This document shows positions 1-8,920 of a stretch of 64,000 nucleotides of DNA, piece by piece. The stretch's first letter is position 1. The number at the start of each line of letters is the position of its first letter. The stretch covers positions 9,348 to 73,347 of the forward strand of contig DGUI01000027.1 of NCBI GenBank assembly GCA_002394605.1, in the 5' to 3' direction. This DNA comes from Mageeibacillus sp. UBA4314. GTDB taxonomy: Bacteria; Bacillota; Clostridia; Saccharofermentanales; Saccharofermentanaceae. Under the pieces are notes generated by a model, which had not been told where the DNA came from, made no database searches, and saw only the letters and a list, made by a program, of their open reading frames with translations. A program made the position numbers and the translations under genes.

Positions 1-1
1 C

Positions 2-511
2 TTTGAGATAAGGAGTTATCAGACCATATGTCTCGGGAAGTTCACCGGCGAGAAGATTACTCTCAATATCAAGTATTCCGGCAATCCCGGAAATTCGGTC
101 ATCGTATATGCGGCACAGCTGACTGATGCTGCTTTCCACAAGGCGATCGATACTCTGGGCAGGGATCAGCTGAATGTAACTGAATACAGTTCAGGCTATC
201 TGAAGGGGCACATTGATGTTACAAGGGACGGGCTCATGTTCATGTCGGTACCCTACTCAGAAGGATGGAGTGCCAGAGTTGACGGTACTGATATAGAGAT
301 AACGCCCATCGGCGATTCTTTTATCGGGATCAAGCTCGGCAAGGGCGGACATGATGTGGAGATTTCCTACATGCCTGCAGGATTAAAGGCAGGGATCGTG
401 ATTTCAGGCGTAACCGTTGTGATAATGGCGGCTGTGATAGCCGTTACGGAGCTGATGAGAAGAAGGGCAAGTATCGATGAGACTTCTGAACAAGAAAAAG
501 ATCAGGTTTGA
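2..511 (+). CDS. YfhO-family membrane protein, C-terminal part (5' end outside window)
   Basis: The frame is open from base 2 to a TGA at 509-511, giving the last 169 residues of a larger protein. The visible part is an extracellular beta-rich region with the YfhO-type C-terminal motif (VPYSEGW, then a VDG turn and a KLGKGGHDVEI strand). One membrane helix follows (GIVISGVTVVIMAAVIAV) and then a short charged cytoplasmic tail. The same motif (VPYSKGW, KLDKGRHDV) ends the YfhO protein at 19633-22200, which supports the family call. YfhO proteins are polytopic GT-C-like membrane proteins; in Bacillus one is needed for lipoteichoic acid glycosylation. The last 35 bases overlap the next gene, suggesting translational coupling. 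Confidence 0.8.
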   Translation, partial: FEIRSYQTICLGKFTGEKITLNIKYSGNPGNSVIVYAAQLTDAAFHKAIDTLGRDQLNVTEYSSGYLKGHIDVTRDGLMFMSVPYSEGWSARVDGTDIEITPIGDSFIGIKLGKGGHDVEISYMPAGLKAGIVISGVTVVIMAAVIAVTELMRRRASIDETSEQEKDQV

Positions 512-2753
512 TCTGCATTTGATACTGGCTTTCGTTCTGCCTGTCGTGATCATGGCTCTTGCCTTTGCGGCGGCGCAGATCAAGCCGGGCAGCATCCTTC
601 CCGAAGAAGCAACATTAAGGTATTCCGAGATGGATGATGATATCCTTTGCTCTGTCGACGGGCAGATCAGTTCCTGGCTTACGGTAAGGGAATCGTTTGC
701 TTCACAGGATAAGCTCGAAGGCATGGGAGGTGTCGAGCTGCTCATTACGGAGTATATGGATCCGTTCTTTATCCTGTCCCTGGGACTGCCCGTAAGCTGG
801 CTGCAGGTCTTCTACATGGTCTGCTATTTCCTGCGGTTCGGTCTCGCGGGGATCACGATGTTCCTTTTGTTGGACTGCTGCATAAAGGGTGAACGCAGTT
901 TCAGCCTGTTCATGGCAGTACTCTATTCTGTCTCGGCGGTCGCAATGCTGTCAGCCGGATCTGTATCCCTGATGAACCTTTATATCCTGTTCCCGCTGTT
1001 CCTGAGATACATGGATGCGCTTATTACGGGCGGGTCCTTTGTATCAGCAAGATACATACTTGTCAGCATGCTGGTGTACATATCGGGCGTTACAGGTCTT
1101 ATCCAGGGCTGGATCATGACCATATTGTTCGGAGTCTTCATATCGGTATTAAGATACGGGAAGTTCACGGCAGTATTCAATTCCCTGTCGCGGATAGTGA
1201 TAAACTCGTTCGTTGGGGTTATCCTGACGGGGATCGTTAACATCCCGAGGCTTATGTCCATCAGTTATGAGAGTATTACGCCGGAGATCTTCGAAGAGGG
1301 AGAGATGAGATATACTTTCTTCGACCTTGTCTCATCCGTCGCGAGCGGCAGATCCGTAGATTCATCTGATGTCCTGGTACCTGCGGTCTATATTGGCATA
1401 TTTACCGTCATGCTCGTTATCCTGCTGTTCCTTAACAGATATGTCCCGGTCAGGATCAAAGCTGCAGTTGCGGTGCTGACGGTGATCATATATGTCACAT
1501 GTTCTTATACGGCAATAAGTGATGTGCTGTCGTTCACAGGCATCTCAACCGCATGTCAGGCTGCCCGTCTTGGAGGACTTACTGTCATGCTCTTTGTCAG
1601 CGCAGGCGTTTCCCTTAAGAACATCAGCGGCCTTTCCAAAGGAAGCATATATGCTTCCATTCTGTTCATGATCGCGGTCGTATGCATAGCAAATAATTCG
1701 GAGAATATCTACGGATACATGAATTACCAGCTCTTCATGACGGTAATATCAGCCATAGTTTCCGGTGTCTTTCTGCTGTCATATCTGGAAGGTGCAAAGA
1801 GATCTTATATGACGGCTTTCTTTGCTGCCGCATTCATCGCTCTTATCATGAACTGCGGATATGTGTTCATGATGTCGGATGTCTCGCCTGAGGATTATGA
1901 GTGCGTAACATACGAGTCAGGGACCGGAGATCTCCTGAGTATGCCTTCGAGGATACCGGTATTAGGTGACAGGGTCAGCTATGTTGTCGTTCCTTCTGAC
2001 GGTTTTACCCCTGAGGATGGGGATGATCCTGCACTGGCTGTCAACAAGATCGCAAAGTGCATTCAGATCGATGAAGTATTCTCAGGATATGATACGGAGG
2101 AGATCATCAATAACGGTTTTGAGTCTGAAGACGGCAGATATGTGCTCAAGGAGGATGAAAGCGAAATGATCCTTGGCATTGACGTTGACGACGGCGAAGA
2201 CATATATGTCAGTTCAGGACTTAATGTGCCTATTACGATGGCGGAGATGCGCTTCTCCCTGTATGATGAGCCGGATGATCATTTCTTCCACGGACCGTTC
2301 CTCGAATGCATATCTTATGACGGCAACACTTTTGAGGTCCAGCTGTTAGGCGGCAAGTCAGGCGGCAAGTCCGGACGTATCGGAGTATATACCCTTAACT
2401 CACACGAGCTTGGCAAACTGAAGATGGTCACAAGGCAGTTAGGTTCCGGCAAGTTTACGGTCAGTTCGGATATGGCCGGTGATAATAAAGGTTCAAAAAC
2501 TCTCATTACAGGAATCCCTTATAATGATAATATTAAAGTAAAGGTGAATGGCAGGAATGTTGATACCGCTGATTATCTGAACAGGGTCATCGCGGATATC
2601 GGGGATGTCGGATCCGCACCGGTTGTTGAGATCACAGCTGAACTGCCCGGCATCTTTGCCGGAACGGTATTGTCTCTTGCCGGATTGGCGGTCTTTGTCT
2701 GGATCGCCTTCCATAACCTCAGAGAAGGAGAGGAGAATGTGAGCCATGCTTAA
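477..2753 (+). CDS. YfhO-like polytopic membrane protein
   Basis: A 758-residue protein with an N-terminal membrane helix (about 13-33), a first extracellular segment, about ten further hydrophobic segments up to roughly residue 465, a large extracellular domain (about 470-730) and a final helix (GIFAGTVLSLAGLAVFVWIAF) before a charged tail. This topology and size match the YfhO family, although the C-terminal motif is more diverged than in the neighbouring copy that ends at 511. The ATG lies inside the previous gene; a weak AAGGG precedes it. The end overlaps the exonuclease start by 8 bases. A role in modification of wall or membrane glycans is inferred from the family only; no catalytic residue can be assigned. 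Confidence 0.75.
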   Translation: MRLLNKKKIRFDLHLILAFVLPVVIMALAFAAAQIKPGSILPEEATLRYSEMDDDILCSVDGQISSWLTVRESFASQDKLEGMGGVELLITEYMDPFFILSLGLPVSWLQVFYMVCYFLRFGLAGITMFLLLDCCIKGERSFSLFMAVLYSVSAVAMLSAGSVSLMNLYILFPLFLRYMDALITGGSFVSARYILVSMLVYISGVTGLIQGWIMTILFGVFISVLRYGKFTAVFNSLSRIVINSFVGVILTGIVNIPRLMSISYESITPEIFEEGEMRYTFFDLVSSVASGRSVDSSDVLVPAVYIGIFTVMLVILLFLNRYVPVRIKAAVAVLTVIIYVTCSYTAISDVLSFTGISTACQAARLGGLTVMLFVSAGVSLKNISGLSKGSIYASILFMIAVVCIANNSENIYGYMNYQLFMTVISAIVSGVFLLSYLEGAKRSYMTAFFAAAFIALIMNCGYVFMMSDVSPEDYECVTYESGTGDLLSMPSRIPVLGDRVSYVVVPSDGFTPEDGDDPALAVNKIAKCIQIDEVFSGYDTEEIINNGFESEDGRYVLKEDESEMILGIDVDDGEDIYVSSGLNVPITMAEMRFSLYDEPDDHFFHGPFLECISYDGNTFEVQLLGGKSGGKSGRIGVYTLNSHELGKLKMVTRQLGSGKFTVSSDMAGDNKGSKTLITGIPYNDNIKVKVNGRNVDTADYLNRVIADIGDVGSAPVVEITAELPGIFAGTVLSLAGLAVFVWIAFHNLREGEENVSHA

Positions 2754-3735
2754 TTTCCCTATAAAAGACGGTGCCGAGTTTGTCGTTTTCGATATGGAGT
2801 GGAACCAGCCCATATACGGAAAGGAATATGATATCGACGTATCCACGCTTACCGGGGAGATCATCGAGATCGGTGCAGTCAAGTATGTATATGAGAATGG
2901 TCATATTATAAAGATGAAGTCTTTCTCAAGGGATATTAAGCCCGTCGTATATACCAGCATACATTATCATGTTAAGAAGGTTACAAACAAGACCAACAGT
3001 GATCTGCAGCGCGGTGTCTCCTTCGCAAGGGCGTATAACGACTTTGCCAACTTCATCGGTTCTGCGCAGATCCTCATCGGATGGGGCAATTCTGACCCTG
3101 CCATGCTCAAGCAGAATCTCAAGTTCTTCGACATGGATGATGACCTGCATATCTATTTCCTCGACCTCCAGCCTGTGTTCTCGCTGTTCGGAGGGGAGAG
3201 GGGACGTCAGAGGAGTGTTGAGTTTGCCGTGGACTATTATGGCATCACCAAATCCAACGGATTCCATTCGGCAACGTCGGATGCGATATATACGGGTAAG
3301 ATATTTGAGAAGATATTCGAATGCAATAAGACGGCTCAGGTCCTGTCGGCGATATCAAGTTCTGCCATCGATCCGGATGTTGTAAGTGAATATACATTTG
3401 TCGGAAGTCCATCCAAGGATCCGGCCAAGGCTTTCGAAGGGGTTGATGCATTCTGGAAGAAGTGTCCCATTTGTGACAGCACCCTGTCTGAGAAGATACC
3501 GAGGTTCCGTATCAGAAAATCAGAATATGCGCTGTTCTACTGCAGGAACCATGGTGAATTCTTTGCCAGGAACAGGGCAAAGAAGAACCGTGACGGCGAT
3601 ACATATGTTGCCTCAGTGCTCAGGATAGCCACCCAGAATGACTATTATCTGGTCGCTTCCAAGAAGGAGGAATTTGACAAGTTTGGCATAGAAGGCGAGC
3701 CTAAGGAAAAGGAAGAGAATACGGAAGAAAACTGA
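2746..3735 (+). CDS. DEDDh-family 3'-5' exonuclease with C-terminal zinc-finger-like segment
   Basis: A 329-residue protein with a complete DnaQ/RNase T-type exonuclease domain: Exo I D16-x-E18 (VVFDMEWN), Exo II with D117 in IGWGNSD, and Exo III H174-x4-D179 (FHSATSDA). These are the four metal ligands plus the general-base histidine of DEDDh nucleases. After the domain, residues about 240-275 carry CPIC and CRNH pairs that could hold a zinc ion, and the tail is highly charged. It overlaps the preceding membrane protein by 8 bases, with GGAGAGGAG 10 bases before the ATG. Proteins of this type include KapD-like and epsilon-like enzymes; whether the substrate is DNA or RNA cannot be told from sequence. 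Confidence 0.85.
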   Translation: MLNFPIKDGAEFVVFDMEWNQPIYGKEYDIDVSTLTGEIIEIGAVKYVYENGHIIKMKSFSRDIKPVVYTSIHYHVKKVTNKTNSDLQRGVSFARAYNDFANFIGSAQILIGWGNSDPAMLKQNLKFFDMDDDLHIYFLDLQPVFSLFGGERGRQRSVEFAVDYYGITKSNGFHSATSDAIYTGKIFEKIFECNKTAQVLSAISSSAIDPDVVSEYTFVGSPSKDPAKAFEGVDAFWKKCPICDSTLSEKIPRFRIRKSEYALFYCRNHGEFFARNRAKKNRDGDTYVASVLRIATQNDYYLVASKKEEFDKFGIEGEPKEKEENTEEN

Positions 3736-3794
3736 CTTATTAACAATTTGTTCACACTTTGTGCAAAAAAAATTAGCAAATTTGAAATCTTTTG

Positions 3795-3823
3795 TTGAAA
3801 TTTGTTACAGGATGTTTTAGAAT
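3795..3823 (+). promoter_or_regulatory. Sigma-A-type promoter of the PilX-like gene
   Basis: TTGAAA (3795-3800) and TAGAAT (3818-3823) are separated by exactly 17 bases in an AT-rich 142-base intergenic region. The start codon follows 54 bases after the -10 box, with GAAGGGAAGG as ribosome binding site. Confidence 0.6.
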
Positions 3824-3877
3824 ACGGATAACAAATATAAAAAGGCAAACTATACATACGAAGGGAAGGTACTTCAT

Positions 3878-5833
3878 ATGATCAGAAAGTCAAAGATAAA
3901 TGGTGACAAGCAAGGTATCATTCTTGTTATGGTCCTCCTGATCGTTGCAATGGCGATGATCTTCATCTCTGCGGCTCTGTTGCTTACAAATTCAACAAGG
4001 AGCAGACTCTACAACAACGCAGAAGAGAGCCAGGCAAGACTTACGGTTACATCTGCTGCCGAGGCTTTATATCAGGCTCTCGAGATGCAGGAGATCAGTG
4101 ACGATACGCTCGGAGCTCTTGCTGCAGGATCCGGTTCTACGTTGACATTGACAGTAGATGACGGAACAGTTGCAGGTATGGGTACCGCAGCTGATAACTG
4201 CACGAAGGTTCATATCTACGAGAAGAAGGTCAGCTCTGTTGACTATGTTTACATGGATTTCACAACAACGATCGGTCCCAAGTCCGAGAATGTCCGTATG
4301 ATCCTCAAGGCTCCTACGCCTCCGGTCAAGACTAACCTCTTCAGCACAGTCATGGACCTCGCAGGTGCTGCAGGCGACCAGAACCTCGCTCAGTTCAATA
4401 TCGGTGAGGGCGGCGGATCCAAGAAGGACAATGTTGTTGTCGTTCGTGGTTCAGGTAAGAAGTATGTTATCGACCGTGCAAACCAGGATATCTATTCAAC
4501 TCATATCTTCGTTGGTGAGACAAGTTCAACATCGATCGATGTATGGCTCAGAGACTCATCATACTACGGCGATCTCGTATTCTACGGCGATTATGCAACA
4601 CTTCACTGGGATCTCCAGCCTAAGATCAAGGGTAATGTATATTTCCTCGGCAAGTCTTCCGGTACTGACAAGAACGCTTTTACAGGTGTTGACAGCACAT
4701 CAAGGACTTTCGGTGAGAACTCAGCTTCATGGGTATTTGTTAACCGTGTAGCAAATGGTGACACAGACCGTGTTGAGAACATGCTCAAGAACAAGACTTG
4801 CGTTCTCCTTCTTGACAGCTCAAACGACACAGGTGCAAGTGTAAGCTGGGACGATGACAATGCTTCCGGAATCTCTGCTTCTCAGAAGTCAACATGGAAG
4901 TCAAGTTATACAGCAGGTTCTTCCAAGATCACAAATCTCAAGAAGGCCATCAAGGATTACATGAGTTCAACATTTGACGGTGACGGAGCTTTCCCTACGA
5001 CCGATCAGGCTTTGAACACTGTACATGTAAACAAGTCAAGCTCGGGAGCTGCTCAGTACACAGCTTCTAACTTCCTCAACACGTTTGCATATTCAGCTTC
5101 ACATAAGACATTCCTCCCTGCAGGCAACTACAGGATCTATGATTCAGGTTCAGGTTCTCACAGCATGAACACATCAGCCAAGAACGGTCAGGGAGACATC
5201 AAGTATGTATTCCTTAACGGTGCATTTGATTACAACATCTACTTCGGCGCTGACTACGACATGACCGGTGTACTCTTCGTACAGCTTGGCGGTACAAAGA
5301 ATTCTATCTGCAACTTCATCCTTGAGAAGAATTGCGACCTGACACTCGGCTATTCGAACTACACAAACAATGATTACTACGGTACCGGTTTTGTATCAGT
5401 AAGTTCTTCAGGTTATTCAACTCCCGAGGCTATGTACACGGCATTTAGCACAATGAAGATGGGTTCAACAACAGCTTCTGTATATGACGGAACAAAGAGA
5501 CCTTATATGTACATCTACGGTATCGGCGGTACAAACGGCAACCATGTAACATTCGGTAACAGCGGCGGTGCAAGATGCGTAGTTGAAGCTTATGTTGGTC
5601 TGTTCGAGGATTCATATCCCGGTAAGTCCATACTTGAGTTCTCAAATCAGCCTGTATACTTCTACGGCAGAATCCAGGCAGCTAAGTTCATCGCAGATAC
5701 GAACAGCAACAATAGCCACATCTACTATTGTCCTGACCCTAACTCTGATGATGATGATTCACCTAAGCCTGCAAGGACCGGTTACTCAGTATACGATGTT
5801 ATCTACTACTACGATTTCTCATCTCCTACATGA
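3878..5833 (+). CDS. PilX-like type IV pilus-associated protein
   Basis: A 651-residue protein starting with a short basic leader and a class III-type membrane segment (KQG, then IILVMVLLIVAMAMIFISAALLLT), followed by an amphipathic stretch (about residues 40-75). This is the layout of the PilX_N family: a prepilin-like N-terminus without the Glu at +5. The remaining 560 residues are rich in Ser, Thr, Gly, Asn and aromatic residues and look like an extracellular beta-structure, ending in an Asp-rich segment and YYYDFSSPT. It has its own promoter and terminator and lies about 6 kb before pilB, on the same strand. It may be a tip or adhesin-like minor pilin; that is inference. Its size is well above ordinary PilX (about 150-200 residues). 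Confidence 0.65.
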   Translation: MIRKSKINGDKQGIILVMVLLIVAMAMIFISAALLLTNSTRSRLYNNAEESQARLTVTSAAEALYQALEMQEISDDTLGALAAGSGSTLTLTVDDGTVAGMGTAADNCTKVHIYEKKVSSVDYVYMDFTTTIGPKSENVRMILKAPTPPVKTNLFSTVMDLAGAAGDQNLAQFNIGEGGGSKKDNVVVVRGSGKKYVIDRANQDIYSTHIFVGETSSTSIDVWLRDSSYYGDLVFYGDYATLHWDLQPKIKGNVYFLGKSSGTDKNAFTGVDSTSRTFGENSASWVFVNRVANGDTDRVENMLKNKTCVLLLDSSNDTGASVSWDDDNASGISASQKSTWKSSYTAGSSKITNLKKAIKDYMSSTFDGDGAFPTTDQALNTVHVNKSSSGAAQYTASNFLNTFAYSASHKTFLPAGNYRIYDSGSGSHSMNTSAKNGQGDIKYVFLNGAFDYNIYFGADYDMTGVLFVQLGGTKNSICNFILEKNCDLTLGYSNYTNNDYYGTGFVSVSSSGYSTPEAMYTAFSTMKMGSTTASVYDGTKRPYMYIYGIGGTNGNHVTFGNSGGARCVVEAYVGLFEDSYPGKSILEFSNQPVYFYGRIQAAKFIADTNSNNSHIYYCPDPNSDDDDSPKPARTGYSVYDVIYYYDFSSPT

Positions 5834-5872
5834 TAGGATGAGCACATCAGAGAGTTAAGCACAAGCAAGAAC

Positions 5873-5900
5873 AACGGGCTGTCAGAGATGACAGCCCGTT
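5873..5900. terminator. Intrinsic terminator between convergent genes
   Basis: An 11-bp GC-rich stem (5873-5883 with 5890-5900, AACGGGCTGTC arm) with a 6-base loop. The T-run is short on both sides, so it is a modest terminator, but its position between converging genes suits bidirectional use. Confidence 0.7.
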
Positions 5901-5928
5901 TATCATTGTCATAGGATCAGAAGGAGCC

Positions 5929-6360
5929 TTATTCTATCGTCAGGAGATAAGCGCCGGAGTCTTTCAGCCAGACAAGAGTCTGGAACATCTCTGAGGCAGA
6001 TATGCCGATCATGTCGGAAGGAATGGATATTCCAAAAAGAGAACAGCTCTCCGTACAGACGTATACGGCATCAGTCTTGCCGGAAGATACAAGGTCTTTG
6101 AACTTACCGCTAAGCACATTATCCGGACAGATCAGCTTTGTACCGGTGTCTATGAGATAGATACTGTCAATATGTTTATTGGCAGTAATGAGCGAATCAA
6201 AGAGTTCGCGGAGAAGATCCCTGCCATGCTTGTTGTCAGATGAATAATGATCGTGCTTTATGAACAGGGATATCCCGTAAGAACTGCTTTCTGCTTCGAG
6301 TTCATATTCATCCTTGACCAGGAACCCGAGATCATTTGCTTCCTTTGGATTGTTTCTCAT
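5929..6360 (-). CDS. DsrE/YedF-like small protein
   Basis: A 143-residue protein whose second half follows the DsrE-like domain of YedF proteins: GRDLLRELFDSLITA, then IYLIDTGTKLICPDNVLS, then a CTESCSLFGI segment and a terminal LLTIE strand. In YedF the corresponding segment is NSGVKL and CGTCL. The first 40 residues lack the TusA domain of full-length YedF. The ATG at 6360 is chosen because AGGAG lies 8 bases upstream; an in-frame GTG at 6369 has no such site. It overlaps the upstream DUF6062 gene by 29 bases and is the last gene of the leftward operon. DsrE-like proteins bind or transfer sulfur in some systems; the role here is unknown. Confidence 0.6.
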   Translation of the reverse strand: MRNNPKEANDLGFLVKDEYELEAESSSYGISLFIKHDHYSSDNKHGRDLLRELFDSLITANKHIDSIYLIDTGTKLICPDNVLSGKFKDLVSSGKTDAVYVCTESCSLFGISIPSDMIGISASEMFQTLVWLKDSGAYLLTIE

Positions 6361-7093
6361 CAAAATCACTCCTGTCTGAAGCGAGGAATCTCATTGAACG
6401 CTGAATGGCATTCTTAGAGTTACCCCACGGTTTGTCATTATTGCGGTAATCAAACTTCAGTGTGAACCACTCGACATCATCGATCAGTTCGCTGAAGTAT
6501 TTCCCGTCATTCTGATAAAGAGCTTCCACAAGATCTGCAGCATCGTTCTGGGAGAGCTTGGCAGCTGCCCTTAAGAGCATGGCCGTGTGGGGAAGGCAGT
6601 GGGATTTCGCTCCCGCAAACTTCTCCTTAAAACCGTCTTCATGCTTAAACATATAAGTGATCACTTCAATGTAGTGACCCATTGAATCGTTAAGCTTGCT
6701 GCAGATCGGGCATTCCTTTGTGCGCTTATCGATCTTATCTGCCAAAGCTGTAAGTTTTGATTTATAATCAGAACTTCTGCCCTTAAACAGTGATGACTTT
6801 CCGGGAATAGAATCCTTCATCACATTCATCAGGTCGTCATTCACATCCTTAAGATGAGTATGGAGCATGAGCCCGAGGCCGAGCCTGTTCGCTTCCCGCC
6901 TGTTGAGCTTTCCCAGGTGATCCGGGCAGAATCCCGTCTTATTGGTGATCTTACGGGTATCAGGTTCCATCAGTGAAGGTCCCAGATAGTAATCAAGTTC
7001 GTTGGTCTCCGCCTTCGAAGCGAGCTCGCATAGGGGACAGTCACATTCTGACTGGTATGCATCGTTTACGGGGATCATGTATATTCTTTCCAT
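6332..7093 (-). CDS. DUF6062 family protein
   Basis: A 253-residue soluble protein beginning MERIYMIPVNDAYQ, followed by paired cysteine/histidine motifs: CDCPLC near residues 17-22, FCPDH near 56, CPIC near 129 and CLPH near 166. The two repeated CPxC ... CxxH arrangements suggest two structural metal sites. This is the pattern of the uncharacterised DUF6062 family found in clostridia. The ribosome binding site is AGGAGG six bases before the ATG. It lies 15 bases after the ATPase-Asp23 gene and overlaps the DsrE-like gene, so the three are almost certainly translated from one mRNA. No enzymatic motif is visible. Confidence 0.7.
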   Translation of the reverse strand: MERIYMIPVNDAYQSECDCPLCELASKAETNELDYYLGPSLMEPDTRKITNKTGFCPDHLGKLNRREANRLGLGLMLHTHLKDVNDDLMNVMKDSIPGKSSLFKGRSSDYKSKLTALADKIDKRTKECPICSKLNDSMGHYIEVITYMFKHEDGFKEKFAGAKSHCLPHTAMLLRAAAKLSQNDAADLVEALYQNDGKYFSELIDDVEWFTLKFDYRNNDKPWGNSKNAIQRSMRFLASDRSDFDEKQSKGSK

Positions 7094-7108
7094 TAACGCC
7101 TCCTCTTA

Positions 7109-8167
7109 TTACGTGTCAGCATGAACAAGTCTGTCGGCACGGACATTTACTTCGTTTATGGTGATGGACGTGAATTCCTCTACCGCAGCGCCAACCCTCT
7201 GCTGAGCCTGCGAGAGGACATCCTGTGCGTCAAACCCGTAGAATATGGAGATATTCAGGCTTATCGCGACACCGTATGTCTTCTTCTCTGTCTTGAAAGA
7301 CGTGACCTCAGCAATACCCGGGATGTCCTTAAGGACTATCTTGATGAGATCGAGAAGAGCATCATCCGATATCGAATAAGAACCGAGGGAAGAGAAGGTA
7401 GGTCTTACGACTGTTCTCTCGGATTCCGGTGCGATCGGCGTTATGCCGCGCTCGCGGTCGAGTCTCTGACGGAGCTTGCTGAAAGGATCAGAAAAATATC
7501 CGGAGAACTCGTGCTTGATTTCCATGCTCGGGACGGGGATCGTGTGCATGCCTTCAGACAATCTTGTGTTGCGTGCCAGACGTCTCTCTTCCTCGGTCGA
7601 GACATCCTCGATCCTGATGAGCATCGAAGGCTGGTTGAGCCATAGGTTCGTGCATATCTTCTCGAGCATTGAATCTGAAGTCCCCAAGATCATTAGGGCC
7701 TTCGGCATATTCTCGACCAGAGCCCTGCGCATGACCTCTGATCTGGTGGGATCTACAAATATTGCCTGCCTGACCGACTCGATCTTGGTCGGTGCCTTCT
7801 TGGCAGACGTTCCTGCGACTATCCTGCTTCCGTTGATCAGAAGTCCGTCATCGATTATGTAGTAGATCTCATTCTCGCCGGCGACCTTGATGGCCCTGGT
7901 GCTCTTGCCGGTTCCGGATTGACCGATAAAGGCAACAACTGCAATGTTCGACAGAGCATCGCGCGTCAATTGCTCGCTTGACAGTATCTTCTCGACATTG
8001 CGTTCGGATTCATAGGAGTTGTTTCCGCCTGAAGCACCGGTCTTGTCAAATCTTCTCAGGGTATCCCTAAGTTCAGGGAGGAGCACACGTCTCCAACCGG
8101 CAGCGGTCTCTCTGGATTCTGCCGGGTTGTGAGAAGCATTGTGTTTGCCGTCAGAAGTATTTGCCAT
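7109..8167 (-). CDS. P-loop ATPase fused to an Asp23/Gls24-like domain
   Basis: A 352-residue protein counted from the ATG at 8167. Residues 1-70 are a low-complexity N-terminal extension. A Walker A motif GQSGTGKST lies at 82-90, followed by a kinase-like segment with YYIIDDGLLINGSRI and VDPTRSEVMRRAL, and ILGTSDSM as a possible later nucleotide-binding element. The last 90 residues (about 263-350) have the beta-alpha pattern of Asp23/YqhY proteins (DIPGIAEV, then YGVAISLNISIFYG, QRVGAAVEEFT, INEVNVRADRLV). I recall similar ATPase-Asp23 proteins in other clostridia, without a known function. A TTG at 8176 is an alternative start; neither has a clear ribosome binding site, but yebC ends only 20 bases upstream. 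Confidence 0.7.
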   Translation of the reverse strand: MANTSDGKHNASHNPAESRETAAGWRRVLLPELRDTLRRFDKTGASGGNNSYESERNVEKILSSEQLTRDALSNIAVVAFIGQSGTGKSTRAIKVAGENEIYYIIDDGLLINGSRIVAGTSAKKAPTKIESVRQAIFVDPTRSEVMRRALVENMPKALMILGTSDSMLEKICTNLWLNQPSMLIRIEDVSTEEERRLARNTRLSEGMHTIPVPSMEIKHEFSGYFSDPFSKLRQRLDRERGITPIAPESERTVVRPTFSSLGSYSISDDALLDLIKIVLKDIPGIAEVTSFKTEKKTYGVAISLNISIFYGFDAQDVLSQAQQRVGAAVEEFTSITINEVNVRADRLVHADT

Positions 8168-8187
8168 AGCTATCAAAGATCAGCCGG

Positions 8188-8913
8188 TCAGTTATCCCAG
8201 CTGTGGTAGTATTCCTGGATGTCTTCGTTCTCGTCCATCATCTCGAACATCTTCTCGAGCTGGGCTACCGTATCCTCATCTGTGATCTGCGTCAATGTCG
8301 TAGCGACAGGGCCGAGGCTCGAATCAACAAACGTATACCCCTTGGCTTCAAGGGCATCCTTGACCTCGTAATAGCTTGAAGGATCCGTTACGACTTCATA
8401 GTACTCGTCCTCAGCGACGAAGTCGGCTGCTCCGCACTCCAGGCTGTCGAGCATTACCGTATCCTCATCTTCAAAGTCCTCTCTTGAGATAAGGATGCTG
8501 CCCTTCTCTTCGAAAAGGAATGATACGCTTCCCGATACGCCCATGTTGCCGCCGTTCTTATCGAAAATATGCCTCAGATCAGCAGCAGTCCTGTTACGGT
8601 TATTCGTAAGCGCCCTGACCATGACTGCGACTCCGCCGGGACCATAACCTTCGTATGTGATCTCTTCGTAATCGTCGCCTTCGCCTGCACCGGCCGCCTT
8701 CTTGATCGCCCTGTTGATATTGTCATTGGGCATATTGGCAGCCTTTGCCTTAGAAATGATATCCTTAAGCCTCGAGTTGCCGTCAGGATCAGGGCCTCCG
8801 GCCTTGACTGCAACGGCGATATCCTTTGCGATCTTAGTAAATACAGCACCCTTTGCTGCATCTGACGCTTCCTTCTTGCGGCGGATGTTGCTCCATTTGG
8901 AGTGACCTGACAT
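8188..8913 (-). CDS. yebC: YebC/PmpR family protein
   Basis: A 241-residue protein with the family's signature start MSGHSKWSNIRRKKEASDAA, the PNDNINRAIKKAAG segment and the YEGYGPGGVAVMVRALTNNRNRTAADLRH core. Length and full collinearity match the family (about 240-250 residues). YebC proteins were long described as transcription regulators; more recent work ascribes a role in translating difficult (proline-rich) sequences to some members. The start has GGGAGGT upstream. It sits 7 bases after the prepilin peptidase gene and 20 bases before the ATPase-Asp23 gene, in the middle of the leftward operon. Confidence 0.95.
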   Translation of the reverse strand: MSGHSKWSNIRRKKEASDAAKGAVFTKIAKDIAVAVKAGGPDPDGNSRLKDIISKAKAANMPNDNINRAIKKAAGAGEGDDYEEITYEGYGPGGVAVMVRALTNNRNRTAADLRHIFDKNGGNMGVSGSVSFLFEEKGSILISREDFEDEDTVMLDSLECGAADFVAEDEYYEVVTDPSSYYEVKDALEAKGYTFVDSSLGPVATTLTQITDEDTVAQLEKMFEMMDENEDIQEYYHSWDN

Positions 8914-8920
8914 AGTAAAA

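Noticed and set aside
7121..7645. A 174-codon plus-strand frame opposite the ATPase-Asp23 gene
   Set aside because: Mirror frame of a well-supported gene with conserved motifs on the other strand.
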